Positions 55,135 through 63,630 of a stretch of 64,000 nt of DNA are shown here, in pieces. The translations under genes were made by a program, and so were the position numbers. Location: NCBI RefSeq assembly GCF_022698145.1, contig NZ_JALDAX010000024.1:52102-116101 (forward strand), in the 5' to 3' direction. Origin of the DNA: Streptomyces spinosisporus (GTDB lineage: Bacteria > Actinomycetota > Actinomycetes > Streptomycetales > Streptomycetaceae). Every line of letters starts with the position of its first letter. Position 1 is the stretch's first letter. Below the pieces are notes generated by a model. That model ran no database searches and had not been told where the DNA came from. It was given only the letters and a program-made list of their open reading frames with translations.

Positions 55135-56280
55135 ATGAAGAAGATGAACAGGATCGCCCGGTCCGCCACCACGGCGGTCGCCATTGCAACCGGCGTAGCC
55201 ATGTTCACCGCTCCCGCGTCGGCGAGCCCGCATCACCCGAGGCACGAAGCCTCCGATGCGCCGGTGTTCGTGCAGAGCGACGCGGAAGACGGCAACACTG
55301 TCGTGGCCTACGACCGTGCGGACGACGGCACGTTGAAACAGCAGGGGGTGTACGCGACCGGAGGTCTGGGCGGCAAGCTCGACGGGGCCGTCGTGGACAA
55401 GCTGGCTTCCCAGGGATCCCTGACGTACGACCCGGCACACCGTCTCCTGTACGCGGTCAACGCCGGCAGTGACACCGTCACCGTCTTCGCCGTTCGGGGC
55501 GATCGCCTCGTGCGGCGTCAAATCGTCACTTCCGGCGGCGAGTTCCCGGTGAGCGTCACCGTGCGCGGCAACCTCGTGTACGTCCTCAACGCCCTCGACG
55601 GTGGCTCGGTGCAGGGCTACCTCAACGTCGCCGGGCATCTGGTGAAGGTGCCGTCATGGCATCGAGGTCTGGGACTGGACCCGGCAGCGACACCGCAGTT
55701 CACGCACACTCCGGGACAGATCGGCTTCACCCCGGACGGCAGCAGGCTGATCGTCACCACCAAAGCCGGAGGCAACAGCTTCGAGGTCTTCCGGGTCGGT
55801 CTGGCGGGTATCGCCACCAAACCCGTGATCACGGACGCGCCCGACTCGGTGCCCTTCGGCTTTTCCTTCGACCGCACCGGGCGGCTCGTCGTCACCGAAG
55901 CCGGACCGAACGCGGTTGCCACCTATCGGGTCGACGCCGACAACCACCTCACCAAAGTCGACGAGAAGGCGACCGGACAGACAGCCACCTGCTGGGTGGC
56001 CACCGTGGGCAACGACGTCTACGCGGCGAACGCCGGCAGCGGCACGTTGAACGGGTTGCGGACGAGGCAGGACGGCACACTGACCTCGCTCACCACCACC
56101 CCGACCGGGGCCGGCACGGTGGACGTGTCCGTCTCCGGTGACGGCAGATTCCTCTACGCCCAGACCGGCGCCGCCGGCGGTGTCGACGCCTTCCGGGTGA
56201 ACGCCGACGGGTCCCTGACCCGGACCGGATCGGTCGTCGTACCCGGCGCGGTCGGCGGCGAAGGCATCGCCGCCCTCTGA
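55135..56280 (+). CDS. Secreted seven-bladed beta-propeller, lactonase-like
   Basis: A 381-residue protein with a Sec signal (KKMNRIARSATTAVAIATGV ... ASASP). Repeats such as LTYDPAHRLLYAVNAGSDTV, IGFTPDGSRLIVTTKAGGNS and FSFDRTGRLVVTEAGPNAVA form beta-propeller blades as in Pgl-type 6-phosphogluconolactonases. Being exported, a phosphogluconolactonase role is unlikely; an extracellular lactonase or binding protein is more plausible. GAGGAG lies before the ATG. It diverges from the LAL regulator and ends at a strong hairpin. Confidence 0.85.
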   Translation: MKKMNRIARSATTAVAIATGVAMFTAPASASPHHPRHEASDAPVFVQSDAEDGNTVVAYDRADDGTLKQQGVYATGGLGGKLDGAVVDKLASQGSLTYDPAHRLLYAVNAGSDTVTVFAVRGDRLVRRQIVTSGGEFPVSVTVRGNLVYVLNALDGGSVQGYLNVAGHLVKVPSWHRGLGLDPAATPQFTHTPGQIGFTPDGSRLIVTTKAGGNSFEVFRVGLAGIATKPVITDAPDSVPFGFSFDRTGRLVVTEAGPNAVATYRVDADNHLTKVDEKATGQTATCWVATVGNDVYAANAGSGTLNGLRTRQDGTLTSLTTTPTGAGTVDVSVSGDGRFLYAQTGAAGGVDAFRVNADGSLTRTGSVVVPGAVGGEGIAAL

Positions 56281-56285
56281 GCCAT

Positions 56286-56327
56286 GGCGTGGAGGCCACC
56301 ATCACGATCGAGGGTGGCCTCCACGCC
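56286..56327 (+). terminator. Perfect 15-bp hairpin terminator
   Basis: GGCGTGGAGGCCACC (56286-56300) pairs exactly with 56313-56327 across a 12-base loop, starting 6 bases after the propeller gene stop. Confidence 0.8.
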
Positions 56328-56444
56328 AACCCGGTTGCCGCGGGCGTGGGCACGTCGGTCCCCGTCGGGTCCGTAGGCGCACTCCATGCGGCCATGCGAT
56401 GGTACGAGCGAACACTTCGACGGACGATGCCCGAGAGCGGTCCA

Positions 56445-56777
56445 TCAGCGGCGTGACCGGATGCCTGGGCGTTCGGGGTCGACGACACCGGCGTACTCCG
56501 GATGTTCGTCGATGAAGGAACGGACCACCGGGCAGATGATCGTCACCCTCCGTCCGGAGTCCGCGACGTCCTCGAGCGCGCCGGCGATCAGCTCGCCCGA
56601 CACACCGTGATGCTGCTACTCCGGTTCAACCGCGACCGAGATCATCGCGACTCTGCCGGCCGTCAACTCGTAGACCAGGGTTCCAATGCGGTCCGGTCCC
56701 AACCAGGCGTCGTAGGTCTGCGACTTGGCGTCCTTCGCCACGCGGATGTCGAGGTCTGAGTACTTGATTCTGTCCAC
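56445..56777 (-). pseudogene. GNAT acetyltransferase (YjdJ type) with an in-frame TAG
   Basis: GTG at 56777: MDRIKYSDLDIRVAKDAKSQ, then GTLVYELTAGRVAMISVAVE, PE, then TAG (56616-56618), then QHHGVSGELIAGALEDVADS and RRVTIICPVVRSFIDEHPEY to 56445. The frame is otherwise continuous, so one TAC/TAG-type change breaks the gene at the acetyl-CoA motif. Paralogue of 46170-46643. Confidence 0.7.
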
Positions 56778-56925
56778 GTCATGACAGCGCCACGGTGCAG
56801 GTGCTTCTTACTCGTGGGAACCGCTGAAGGGCAGGTGGAGCTCACAGTAAGACGCAGCTCCTCCCGGACGCTCACCTCCGAAGATGTGTCCAGAGCCAAC
56901 AACAGAGAAGTATGGGGAGGTATCT

Positions 56926-57048
56926 GTGCCTCTGGAAGGTGAGTACGAGCCGAGCCCGGAGTATCCGCCGTATGTCGGGTACCAGCGCAGCACCCAGCGG
57001 GAAATCCCGGTGTTCGTGCTGAAGCCTGCCATCTCCATCAGCCGATGA
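56926..57048 (+). pseudogene. Internal-deletion remnant of a deazaflavin-dependent nitroreductase (Ddn type)
   Basis: GTG at 56926 behind GGGGAGG gives 40 residues: PLEGEYEPSPE matches the Ddn-type N-terminus (MPLEGEYEPS), and PPYVGYQRSTQREIPVFVLK matches the C-terminal end (PYAxYQxxTxRxIPVFVL). About 100 central residues, including the F420 site, are gone, but the frame is kept. The stop overlaps the cytochrome b start (ATGA at 57045-57048), so the remnant now serves as a translated leader for qcrB. Confidence 0.65.
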
Positions 57049-58706
57049 GTGCAGTTGAAGAGCGCAAGGTGACGATCAATAACCTCAGAGACCGACGCGA
57101 TTCACCCCGGGGTGAGCGCATGGCGGACTGGGTGGATTCCCGGCTTGGCCTCTACACCATCGCCAAGGCCAACATGCGGAAGATCTTTCCGGACCACTGG
57201 TCGTTCATGCTGGGCGAAGTGTGCTTGTGGAGCTTCGTCGTACTGATCCTGACCGGGATCTATCTGACGTTCTTCTTCCACCCGTCGATGAACGAGGTTG
57301 CCTACCACGGCAGTTACGCGCCGCTCAACGGCATCACCATGTCCGAGGCCTTCGCCTCCACCCTCGACATCTCCTTCGACGTGCGCGGTGGCCTGCTCAT
57401 CCGTCAGATGCACCACTGGGCCGCCCTCATCATGGTCGCGGGCATGCTCATCCATATGATGCGCCACTTCTTCACGGGCTCCTTCCGCAAGCCCCGCGAA
57501 GTGAACTGGATGTTCGGCTGGACCATGCTGGTTCTGGGGATGTTCGAGGGTTTCGTCGGCTACTCCCTCCCCGACGACCTCCTCTCCGGCACGGGGCTGC
57601 GCTTCGTGGAGGGCGCCATCCTCTCCGTGCCGATCGTCGGCACCTACCTGGCCATGTTCTTCTTCGGCGGAGAGTTCCCCGGCACCGAAATCGTCCCCCG
57701 GCTCTACTCGGTGCACATTCTGCTGCTCCCCGCTCTCATCGCCGCGCTGATCGTCGTCCACATGATCCTTCTCGTCTACCACAAGCACACACAGTGGCCC
57801 GGCCCCGGCAGGACCAACCGCAATGTCGTCGGCATGCCCTTCCTGCCGGTCTACCTCGCCAAGACCAGCGGCTTTTTCTTTCTCGTCGCCTCCGTGATCG
57901 CCGCCATGTCGGCCATCGCGTCCATCAACCCCGTGTGGACGTACGGCCCTTACCGCCCCGACCAGGTGTCCACGAACGCCCAGCCGGACTGGTACATGGG
58001 CTTCTCCGAAGGTCTCATCCGCGTCATGCCGGGGTGGGAGATCAACGCGGCAGGCCACACCCTCAACCTCGGTGTGCTGATTCCACTGATCGTGTTCCCG
58101 ACCGTCCTGCTGGCCATCGGCCTGTACCCCTTCTTCGAAAGCTGGATCACCGGCGACAAGCGCGAACACCATCTCCTCGACAGGCCGCGCAACCGACCCG
58201 TGCGGACCGGTCTCGGCGTCGCCTGGCTCAGCGTGTACTTCCTGCTCCTGGTCGGCGGCGGAAACGATCTCTTCGCGACCCGCTTCCACCTCTCCATCAA
58301 CAGCGTCACCTGGTTCATCCGCATCGCACTGTTCGTCGGCCCTGTCGTCGCATTCCTCATCACCAAACGCATCTGCCTCGGTCTCCAGAACCGTGACAAG
58401 AGGAAGGTCCTCCACGGCAGGGAGACAGGCACCATCCGTCGGCTGCCGCACGGCGAGTACATCGAGGTGCACCAGGACCTCTCCCCCGCAGAACGTCACA
58501 CCCTGACCGCGCACGAGCAGTACCAGCCTCTCGACCCCGGAGCGACCGAGGACGCCAACGGCATCCCTCGCAAGCCCTCCCGCCGCGATCAGCTCAGAAC
58601 ACGCCTGTCCCGCGCCTACTTCGGCCCGTCGGCACAGGTCGCCAAACTCACCAGAGAAGAACTGCGGCACAACGAGGAAGAGACCACGCACAGCATCGAG
58701 CACTGA
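57045..58706 (+). CDS. qcrB: Orphan cytochrome b subunit of a cytochrome bc1 complex
   Basis: A 553-residue membrane protein, full length for actinomycete QcrB. Heme-ligating His pairs lie in LLIRQMHHWAALIMVAGMLI with HMMRHFFTG, and LYSVHILLLPALIAALIVVH; the Qo-site motif is QPDWYMGFSEG (PDWY replacing PEWY, as in actinobacteria). It carries the long charged C-terminal tail of the actinobacterial type. Normally qcrB follows qcrC and qcrA; neither is nearby, so this is probably a second copy replacing or supplementing the main one (for example in resistance to a QcrB inhibitor; inference). Coupled to the Ddn remnant by ATGA. Confidence 0.92.
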   Translation: MSAVEERKVTINNLRDRRDSPRGERMADWVDSRLGLYTIAKANMRKIFPDHWSFMLGEVCLWSFVVLILTGIYLTFFFHPSMNEVAYHGSYAPLNGITMSEAFASTLDISFDVRGGLLIRQMHHWAALIMVAGMLIHMMRHFFTGSFRKPREVNWMFGWTMLVLGMFEGFVGYSLPDDLLSGTGLRFVEGAILSVPIVGTYLAMFFFGGEFPGTEIVPRLYSVHILLLPALIAALIVVHMILLVYHKHTQWPGPGRTNRNVVGMPFLPVYLAKTSGFFFLVASVIAAMSAIASINPVWTYGPYRPDQVSTNAQPDWYMGFSEGLIRVMPGWEINAAGHTLNLGVLIPLIVFPTVLLAIGLYPFFESWITGDKREHHLLDRPRNRPVRTGLGVAWLSVYFLLLVGGGNDLFATRFHLSINSVTWFIRIALFVGPVVAFLITKRICLGLQNRDKRKVLHGRETGTIRRLPHGEYIEVHQDLSPAERHTLTAHEQYQPLDPGATEDANGIPRKPSRRDQLRTRLSRAYFGPSAQVAKLTREELRHNEEETTHSIEH

Positions 58707-59345
58707 CGAGACCCACCTGGACGCCGACTGGACTGATGTGGGGGAGCAGCTTCTTCATGCCGGCGCTGAGGCTCTGCTCGGTGGCGAGTGCTCCCATCGC
58801 GGCGGCGGGTGCCGGCCGGGCGGGGTGGGGCAGACCAGGGGTTGCGCCGTCCAACGCCGTTGCCTGCATGACGCCGGCGTCGCCGAACGCGCACTGGCTC
58901 TCGTCCTGGCCGCCCAACGAGACCTGCCCCGCAGGATCCGCGACCAGCACGTCCGACGCCGGGCGCCCCCTTGCCCCGGTCACTGGCCGACACCCGCGCG
59001 ATCACCATCGGATCCACAGCACGAGCGAGGTCCGTCACGTGCACTCCTCCACCCGACGTGGCGAGCGTGCCATCCACAGCGCGTCTACTCCGCGTCGACG
59101 TGCGGCACTTCCCTCTGCCCCTGCGCAAAAAGGCGCATTATGCTCGAGTCGTACCGAGGCGCCTTCGGCTTGTGGTCGAACCACCGGACGCCTTCGGCGC
59201 CATCCCCGTAGAACGGCCCCTGGGCCGGCGCAGGCGCGCTCTGTGTGCATGGGTCGCACTGCCTGGCCGCCGATCCGCAGACGTGAGCACGCCCGGGCGG
59301 CCCGTGCCGCAGCCCGCCTCGCCACCCCCGGAAGGTGTGGGACAC
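58707..59345. other. 640-bp stretch without a supported gene
   Basis: No open frame with start and family. A leftward pair of frames (about 58650-59040), joined by a frameshift, has coding-like composition (DLARAVDPMVIARVSASD; then VSLGGQDESQCAFGDAGVMQ), so a decayed gene is possible. The last 250 bases hold the transaldolase upstream region. Confidence 0.5.
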
Positions 59346-60476
59346 ATGACGAGCATGTTGAAGGATCTGTCGGACGCCGGTGTGTCCGTGTGGCTGGACA
59401 CCCTGTCACGTGGGCGGATCAAGTCGGGAAGCCTGTCGGAGCTGATCCGCAGCCGCCGCGTGGTGGGCGTCACGACGAATCCGACGATCTTCAGGGACGC
59501 GATATCGCACGGCATGGAGTACGAGGTCCAGATGTCCGAACTCGCGGTGCGCGGCGTGTCCGCCGAGGAGGCAGTCCGGACCGTCACAGCGACGGATGTG
59601 CGCGACGCCGCCGACCTGCTTCGCCCCGCGTTCCTCGTATCCCCCGCGGGCCAGGACGGCCGCGTGTCCATCGAGGTCGATCCGCACATGGCTCACGACA
59701 CCACGGCGACGATCGCCGAGGCACGTCACCTGACCTGGCTGGTCGACCGCCCGAACACCTACATCAAGATCCCCGCAACCGAGGCGGGCCTGCCCGCCAT
59801 CACCGAGACCATCGCCCAGGGCATCAGTGTCAACGTCACCCTGATCTTCTCCCTGGCCCGCTACCGGCAGGTTGCCGAGGCCTATGTGGCAGGCCTGGAG
59901 AAGGCCCGTGCCGGCGGCTTGGACTTGTCGCAGATCTCCTCGGTGGCATCGTTCTTCGTCTCGCGCATGGACACGGAGGTCGACCGGCGCCTCGACGTCC
60001 TGGGTACCTCCGAGGCCGGAGCCCTCCGGGGCAGAGCCGCCGTGGCCAACGCCCGCCTGGCCTACGAGGCCTTCGAGGAGGCCTTCTCCGGTGAGCGCTG
60101 GAACCGCCTGCACCGTGCCGGGGCGAACAAGCAGCGACCGCTGTGGGCCTCCACGGGTGTCAAGGACAAGGCGTACGCGGCCACCAAATACGTCTCCGGA
60201 CTCATCGCCCCGGACACCGTGAACACCATGCCCGAGGCGACACTGCTCGCCGTCGAAGCTCAGGAACACGCCGCAGGTCGCGACCTCCGCAGCACGTACG
60301 ACGAGGCGCGGGCCGACATCGAAGCGATCGAGCGCCTGGGCATCTCCTATGCCGAAGTCGTCCGGCAGCTGGAGGACGAGGGCGTGGCGAAGTTCCAGGA
60401 GTCCTGGGACAGTCTGCTCACCGCGACCGAGTCCCGGCTCGAGGCCTGCACGCGCAGATTGCACACATGGCCATGA
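59346..60476 (+). CDS. tal: Transaldolase, actinobacterial long type
   Basis: A 376-residue transaldolase from ATG 59346. The Schiff-base Lys is in RPNTYIKIPATEAG; other class signatures are GVTTNPTIFRDAISHGMEYE near the N-terminus and ISVNVTLIFSLARYRQVAEA. It moves a dihydroxyacetone unit between sugar phosphates in the non-oxidative pentose phosphate pathway. The main tal normally lies in a tkt-tal-zwf operon; this isolated copy beside whiB-type regulation is likely a second gene. Cytoplasmic, intact. Confidence 0.93.
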   Translation: MTSMLKDLSDAGVSVWLDTLSRGRIKSGSLSELIRSRRVVGVTTNPTIFRDAISHGMEYEVQMSELAVRGVSAEEAVRTVTATDVRDAADLLRPAFLVSPAGQDGRVSIEVDPHMAHDTTATIAEARHLTWLVDRPNTYIKIPATEAGLPAITETIAQGISVNVTLIFSLARYRQVAEAYVAGLEKARAGGLDLSQISSVASFFVSRMDTEVDRRLDVLGTSEAGALRGRAAVANARLAYEAFEEAFSGERWNRLHRAGANKQRPLWASTGVKDKAYAATKYVSGLIAPDTVNTMPEATLLAVEAQEHAAGRDLRSTYDEARADIEAIERLGISYAEVVRQLEDEGVAKFQESWDSLLTATESRLEACTRRLHTWP

Positions 60477-60528
60477 ACGACGCCACCTTGGGACACCCCG
60501 GTCCTCGCTCCAGCCCCGGGCGAGCGGC

Positions 60529-60804
60529 ATGCTGACATGGCTCCACAACGCGGGCTGCCGGGGCCTCGACACCGAACTGTTCTTCCCCGCGGGGCCGCAG
60601 GGCCCCGGCCGGCGTGAGGCCGACGAGGCGAAGGCCGTGTGCAAGACATGTCCGGTCCGCCGGCAGTGCGCCAGTTGGGCGCTCGCCACGGCACAGGAGT
60701 ACGGGATCTGGGGTGGAATGGACGAGGAAGAACGTGTGCGAGCCCGTAGGGAAAGACTCCTCAGCGCCCGGGAGAACCGCCCCCCGGGGGAAGAAGGGAA
60801 CTGA
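60529..60804 (+). CDS. WhiB-like iron-sulfur regulator
   Basis: A 91-residue Wbl protein. Four cysteines (NAGCRGLDTELFFPA, AVCKTCPVRRQCASW) hold a 4Fe-4S cluster, with the turn GIWGGMDEEERVRARR, the Wbl signature. It acts with the primary sigma factor and responds to redox or NO. Short spacing from the transaldolase stop (52 bases) and same strand suggest cotranscription, and the MOSC gene follows 6 bases after its stop. Confidence 0.92.
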   Translation: MLTWLHNAGCRGLDTELFFPAGPQGPGRREADEAKAVCKTCPVRRQCASWALATAQEYGIWGGMDEEERVRARRERLLSARENRPPGEEGN

Positions 60805-60810
60805 GTCGGC

Positions 60811-61341
60811 TTGAGCTCCCCACACGTCACCCACGCCGAGCCGGTGCACGTGGTGCAACTCCTTGTGTCACCCGTGCACCGGTACTCCGGAAGGCCTGCT
60901 GAGGGGCCGTCAGCAGACCCTGTCGGTGGGCTGGTACAACACATCCGCGTACGCCGTCACCTCGGAATCGTCGGCGACCGGTACTTCGCCCAGCCGGCTC
61001 ACCGGGACGCCTCCGTGACCATCATGGCGTCGGAGAATCTGCCCACACACATCGACCCCGCGGTCGGCCTGCAGCAGACACGACGGAACATCCTGCTCCG
61101 AGGTGTCGACATCGACGCCTGCATCGATCGGATCGTGGAGCTCGACACCGGCGACGGCCCGATCGCGTTCGCGGTCAACCGCGCCGCACGGCCCTGCGCG
61201 TGGATGGACGCCGTCATCGGACCCGGGGCGCAGCGAGCGCTGCGCGGCAAGGGCGGCGTGCGGTGCACACCGCTCTCGGACGGCGTCCTCCGCGTCGGCG
61301 AAGCCGAATTCCGCGTGATCGGGCCGCGCGACCCGCGCTGA
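60811..61341 (+). CDS. MOSC-domain protein
   Basis: A 176-residue MOSC (molybdenum cofactor sulfurase C-terminal-type) protein. VHVVQLLVSPVHRYSGRPAE starts the beta core; LGIVGDRYFAQPAHRDASVT and VELDTGDGPIAFAVNRAARP, CAWMDAVIGPGAQRALRGKG complete it, including the conserved Cys that could carry sulfur. TTG at 60811 is used, but a GTG at 60844 is also plausible. MOSC proteins move sulfur to metal cofactors or handle N-oxidised substrates. It faces a molybdopterin oxidoreductase gene, a natural partner. Confidence 0.82.
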   Translation: MSSPHVTHAEPVHVVQLLVSPVHRYSGRPAEGPSADPVGGLVQHIRVRRHLGIVGDRYFAQPAHRDASVTIMASENLPTHIDPAVGLQQTRRNILLRGVDIDACIDRIVELDTGDGPIAFAVNRAARPCAWMDAVIGPGAQRALRGKGGVRCTPLSDGVLRVGEAEFRVIGPRDPR

Positions 61342-61452
61342 AGACTGAAGTCGTGGGGACGATGTCCGCCTCGGGGCCGCCGGCCTCTACGGTCGTCGCC
61401 GACTCCGCGCGTCGGTCCGTCCCTTCCGCGGTCCGCCGCCTGAGTTGCTCGC

Positions 61453-62052
61453 CTAGTCGCCCTGGTACCGCTGCTCTCGCCACGGGTCGCCGTAATTGTG
61501 GTAGCCGGCGCTCTCCCAGAAGCCGGGCAGGTCACTCTGTCGCAGCTCGATGTCGCGCACCCACTTCGCGGACTTCCACAAGTACAGGTGCGGGACAAGC
61601 AGCCGAGCGGGGCCGCCGTGTTCGGGCGCCAAGTCGCCGCCCCCGTAGCCGTAGGCGATCCACGCCTTCCCGTCGACCAGGTCGGCGAGGGGGATGTTCG
61701 TGGTGTAGCCCCCGTAGGAGCCGATCAGGACGTGCTCTGCGGCCGTCTCCACGTCCGCGAGCAGCACGTCCAGGGACACGCCCCGCCATTCGGTGCCGAA
61801 CTTCGACCACTTCGTCACACAGTGCAGGTCGACGGTCGGGGACTCGGCCGGGAGCGCCATCAGGCCCGCCCAGTCCCACACGTGCCGCTTTCCGGTTTCG
61901 CTGCTCACCGTCAGCTGCCAGTCGTCTTTCCGGATGCGGGGAGTGGGCCCTGCGGACAGCACCGGGAAGCCGGTCGTCTCGTACTGCCCAGGTGGCAGCT
62001 TCGTACCCGCAGACGGCCTTCGGCCGTGGAAACCACGCGAGATGAACGTCAT
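61453..62052 (-). CDS. Molybdopterin-dependent oxidoreductase, sulfite-oxidase fold
   Basis: A 199-residue protein of the oxidored_molyb family (YedY/MsrP-like, short form). VDLHCVTKWSKFGTEWRGVS has the Cys that ligates Mo; GSYGGYTTNIPLADLVDGKA, APEHGGPARLLVPHLYLWKS and WVRDIELRQSDLPGFWES follow the family pattern to the end. No Tat leader is visible from the preferred start at 62052, so it may act in the cytoplasm. Converges on a MOSC protein. Confidence 0.88.
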   Translation of the reverse strand: MTFISRGFHGRRPSAGTKLPPGQYETTGFPVLSAGPTPRIRKDDWQLTVSSETGKRHVWDWAGLMALPAESPTVDLHCVTKWSKFGTEWRGVSLDVLLADVETAAEHVLIGSYGGYTTNIPLADLVDGKAWIAYGYGGGDLAPEHGGPARLLVPHLYLWKSAKWVRDIELRQSDLPGFWESAGYHNYGDPWREQRYQGD

Positions 62053-62210
62053 ACGCGCCGTCCTTGTCAGTTCGGGGCGGCCCCTGCGGCCCCCTCGGAA
62101 GTCAGCGGCCGTAGGGAGTGACGTCTTACCTCCGGCGCCTCGCCATCTGTACGGCCGCGGTCGCGGCCCGGCGGTCATCGCTGCGGCTGACCGGCGCGGC
62201 GGCCGCTGCG

Positions 62211-62924
62211 TCAGCCCGTGGTGCCGAGGTGTCCACCGGCAACGAGCCGAGCCCGCAGCTTCTTACGGGCGTCGAACATCGTCTTGTAGAGCGCGTTGTG
62301 GTTCGTCTCCAACTCGCTGGCGAGCGTATCCAGGGGAACGCCGTTGACGACGGCGACGAAGACCTTCCGCTGGTGGGCGCTCAGTGCTGTCGCGACCGCG
62401 TCGCGCACGGCCTCGACGAGCTCGCGTGCCTGCCAGTAGCTGACGGGGTCCACGCCGGCCCGGTCGGGCACCTGCGCCCATTCCTCCGAGTCGAAACGCG
62501 CATGTGACACGCGCCAGAAATGACGCCCCAGCTTGTTGGACACTTCAAGGACGACAAACCGGTACGCCCATGTGGTGAATTTGGCGTCGCCTCGGAATCC
62601 ATGGATTTTCCGCGTGATCCTCATCAGTGCGTCGGCAGCCGCCTGATGGGCGATGTCATCCAGTTCGGGTCCGGAAATTCGATAACGCGAACCCTGACGG
62701 ATAACCACGTCCATGGCAATTCGCACCAGCAGCTCGTGCAGTCGCGTGCAGGCCTGCTCGTACTGGGGTCCACAGGCGTTCTCCAGCGCGTCCACCCAGG
62801 CGGCGGACTCAGGGTCGAGTTGGCGTCGCTCTGTGGCGGGCCCCGCTGCTGGAGCGCTGCCGCAGGTTCCGGCAAGTCCGCTCGAATCCGTGCGGCACGT
62901 TTTTCTGGCATCCGTAGAGTGCAT
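62211..62924 (-). CDS. RNA polymerase sigma factor, ECF-like
   Basis: About 237 residues from ATG 62924 (GAAGG six bases before); a TTG at 62963 gives a longer form. Region 2 lies in LDDIAHQAAADALMRITRKI with HGFRGDAKFTTWAYRFVVLE; region 4 in LSAHQRKVFVAVVNGVPLDT and SELETNHNALYKTMFDARKK. The N-terminal extension and the VSNKLGRHFW connection are unlike minimal ECFs. A Cys-containing N-terminus could be redox-sensitive (inference). No anti-sigma gene is adjacent on this side. Confidence 0.88.
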   Translation of the reverse strand: MHSTDARKTCRTDSSGLAGTCGSAPAAGPATERRQLDPESAAWVDALENACGPQYEQACTRLHELLVRIAMDVVIRQGSRYRISGPELDDIAHQAAADALMRITRKIHGFRGDAKFTTWAYRFVVLEVSNKLGRHFWRVSHARFDSEEWAQVPDRAGVDPVSYWQARELVEAVRDAVATALSAHQRKVFVAVVNGVPLDTLASELETNHNALYKTMFDARKKLRARLVAGGHLGTTG

Positions 62925-63133
62925 GGCCTTCAGTCCCCAAATCATCTCGTACGAACGAGACAATCACGGGACCATCTACAGACCGTCTATGCGAAGTCGC
63001 TGTTCTCATTCTCGCCCTGTGCGCCTTCCTGGACTTTACTGACAGGGGTTCCGGCCTATTCAGCGAGCGATACACGTGCGGTGTTGAGCGCGCTTTCTGG
63101 GCAGGCAACCGAAGGGCCGCCCCGGTGGCCTGA

Positions 63134-63181
63134 CCCGTCTCGGCGCCTGCCGCACCTTGGTGCGGCAGGCGCCGAGACGGG
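63134..63181 (-). terminator. Perfect 48-bp palindromic hairpin
   Basis: 23-base arms (63134-63156 and 63159-63181) are exact complements around TT, giving a stem with a CTTG-type tight loop. It lies 20 bases past the thioredoxin stop and within the 277-base gap before the sigma gene, so it can end the leftward thioredoxin transcript. Confidence 0.75.
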
Positions 63182-63201
63182 CGCACACCTTCAGAGCCCA
63201 C

Positions 63202-63529
63202 TCACCTCAGAAAATCCTGCAGCTCTCGTTCCAGCACCGACTTGGGCCTGGCTCCGATGACCGTCTTGACGACCTTGCCGTCCCGGTAGACGTTGAGCGT
63301 GGGGATGGACCTGACGTCGTACTGCTCGGCGGTGAGCGGGTTTTCGTCGACGTTGAGCTGGACGATCGTAATCTTGTCGCCGTGCTCGGCGGCGAGTGCC
63401 TCGAGGACCGGCGCCACAAGGCGGCACGGACCGCACCACTCGGCCCAGAAATCGACGAGCACTGGCTTGCCGCTCGTGAGCACCTCGCCTGCGAAGGTCG
63501 CGTCGCACGCTTTTCAGACTGCCTGCCAT
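63202..63529 (-). pseudogene. trxA: Thioredoxin with a one-base frameshift near its N-terminus
   Basis: The body is a complete thioredoxin: VLVDFWAEWCGPCRLVAPVL with the WCGPC site, VQLNVDENPLTAEQYDVRSI and PTLNVYRDGKVVKTVIGARP, to 63202. AAGGAG lies before ATG 63529, which opens MAGSLKSV; homologues continue TDATFAGEVLTSGKP, and that sequence is present in the neighbouring frame (DATFAGEVLTSGKPV). So one base is off near 63505. In the frame as read a GTG at 63483 would make a 93-residue protein lacking strand 1. Either a true null or a read error. Confidence 0.8.
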
Positions 63530-63630
63530 GCAGGCTCCTTCGTGCGTTGTCGGCATGGATCGATGCCTTGGGACGGCCCCGCCCGGCGCAGTTGTCAGGT
63601 GGCCGTGCTGGGCGGGGCGTGAGGCTGCTT

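Noticed and set aside
57102..58703. 533-codon leftward open frame opposite qcrB
   Set aside because: Antisense shadow of the qcrB codons; composition is an artefact of GC-rich third positions.
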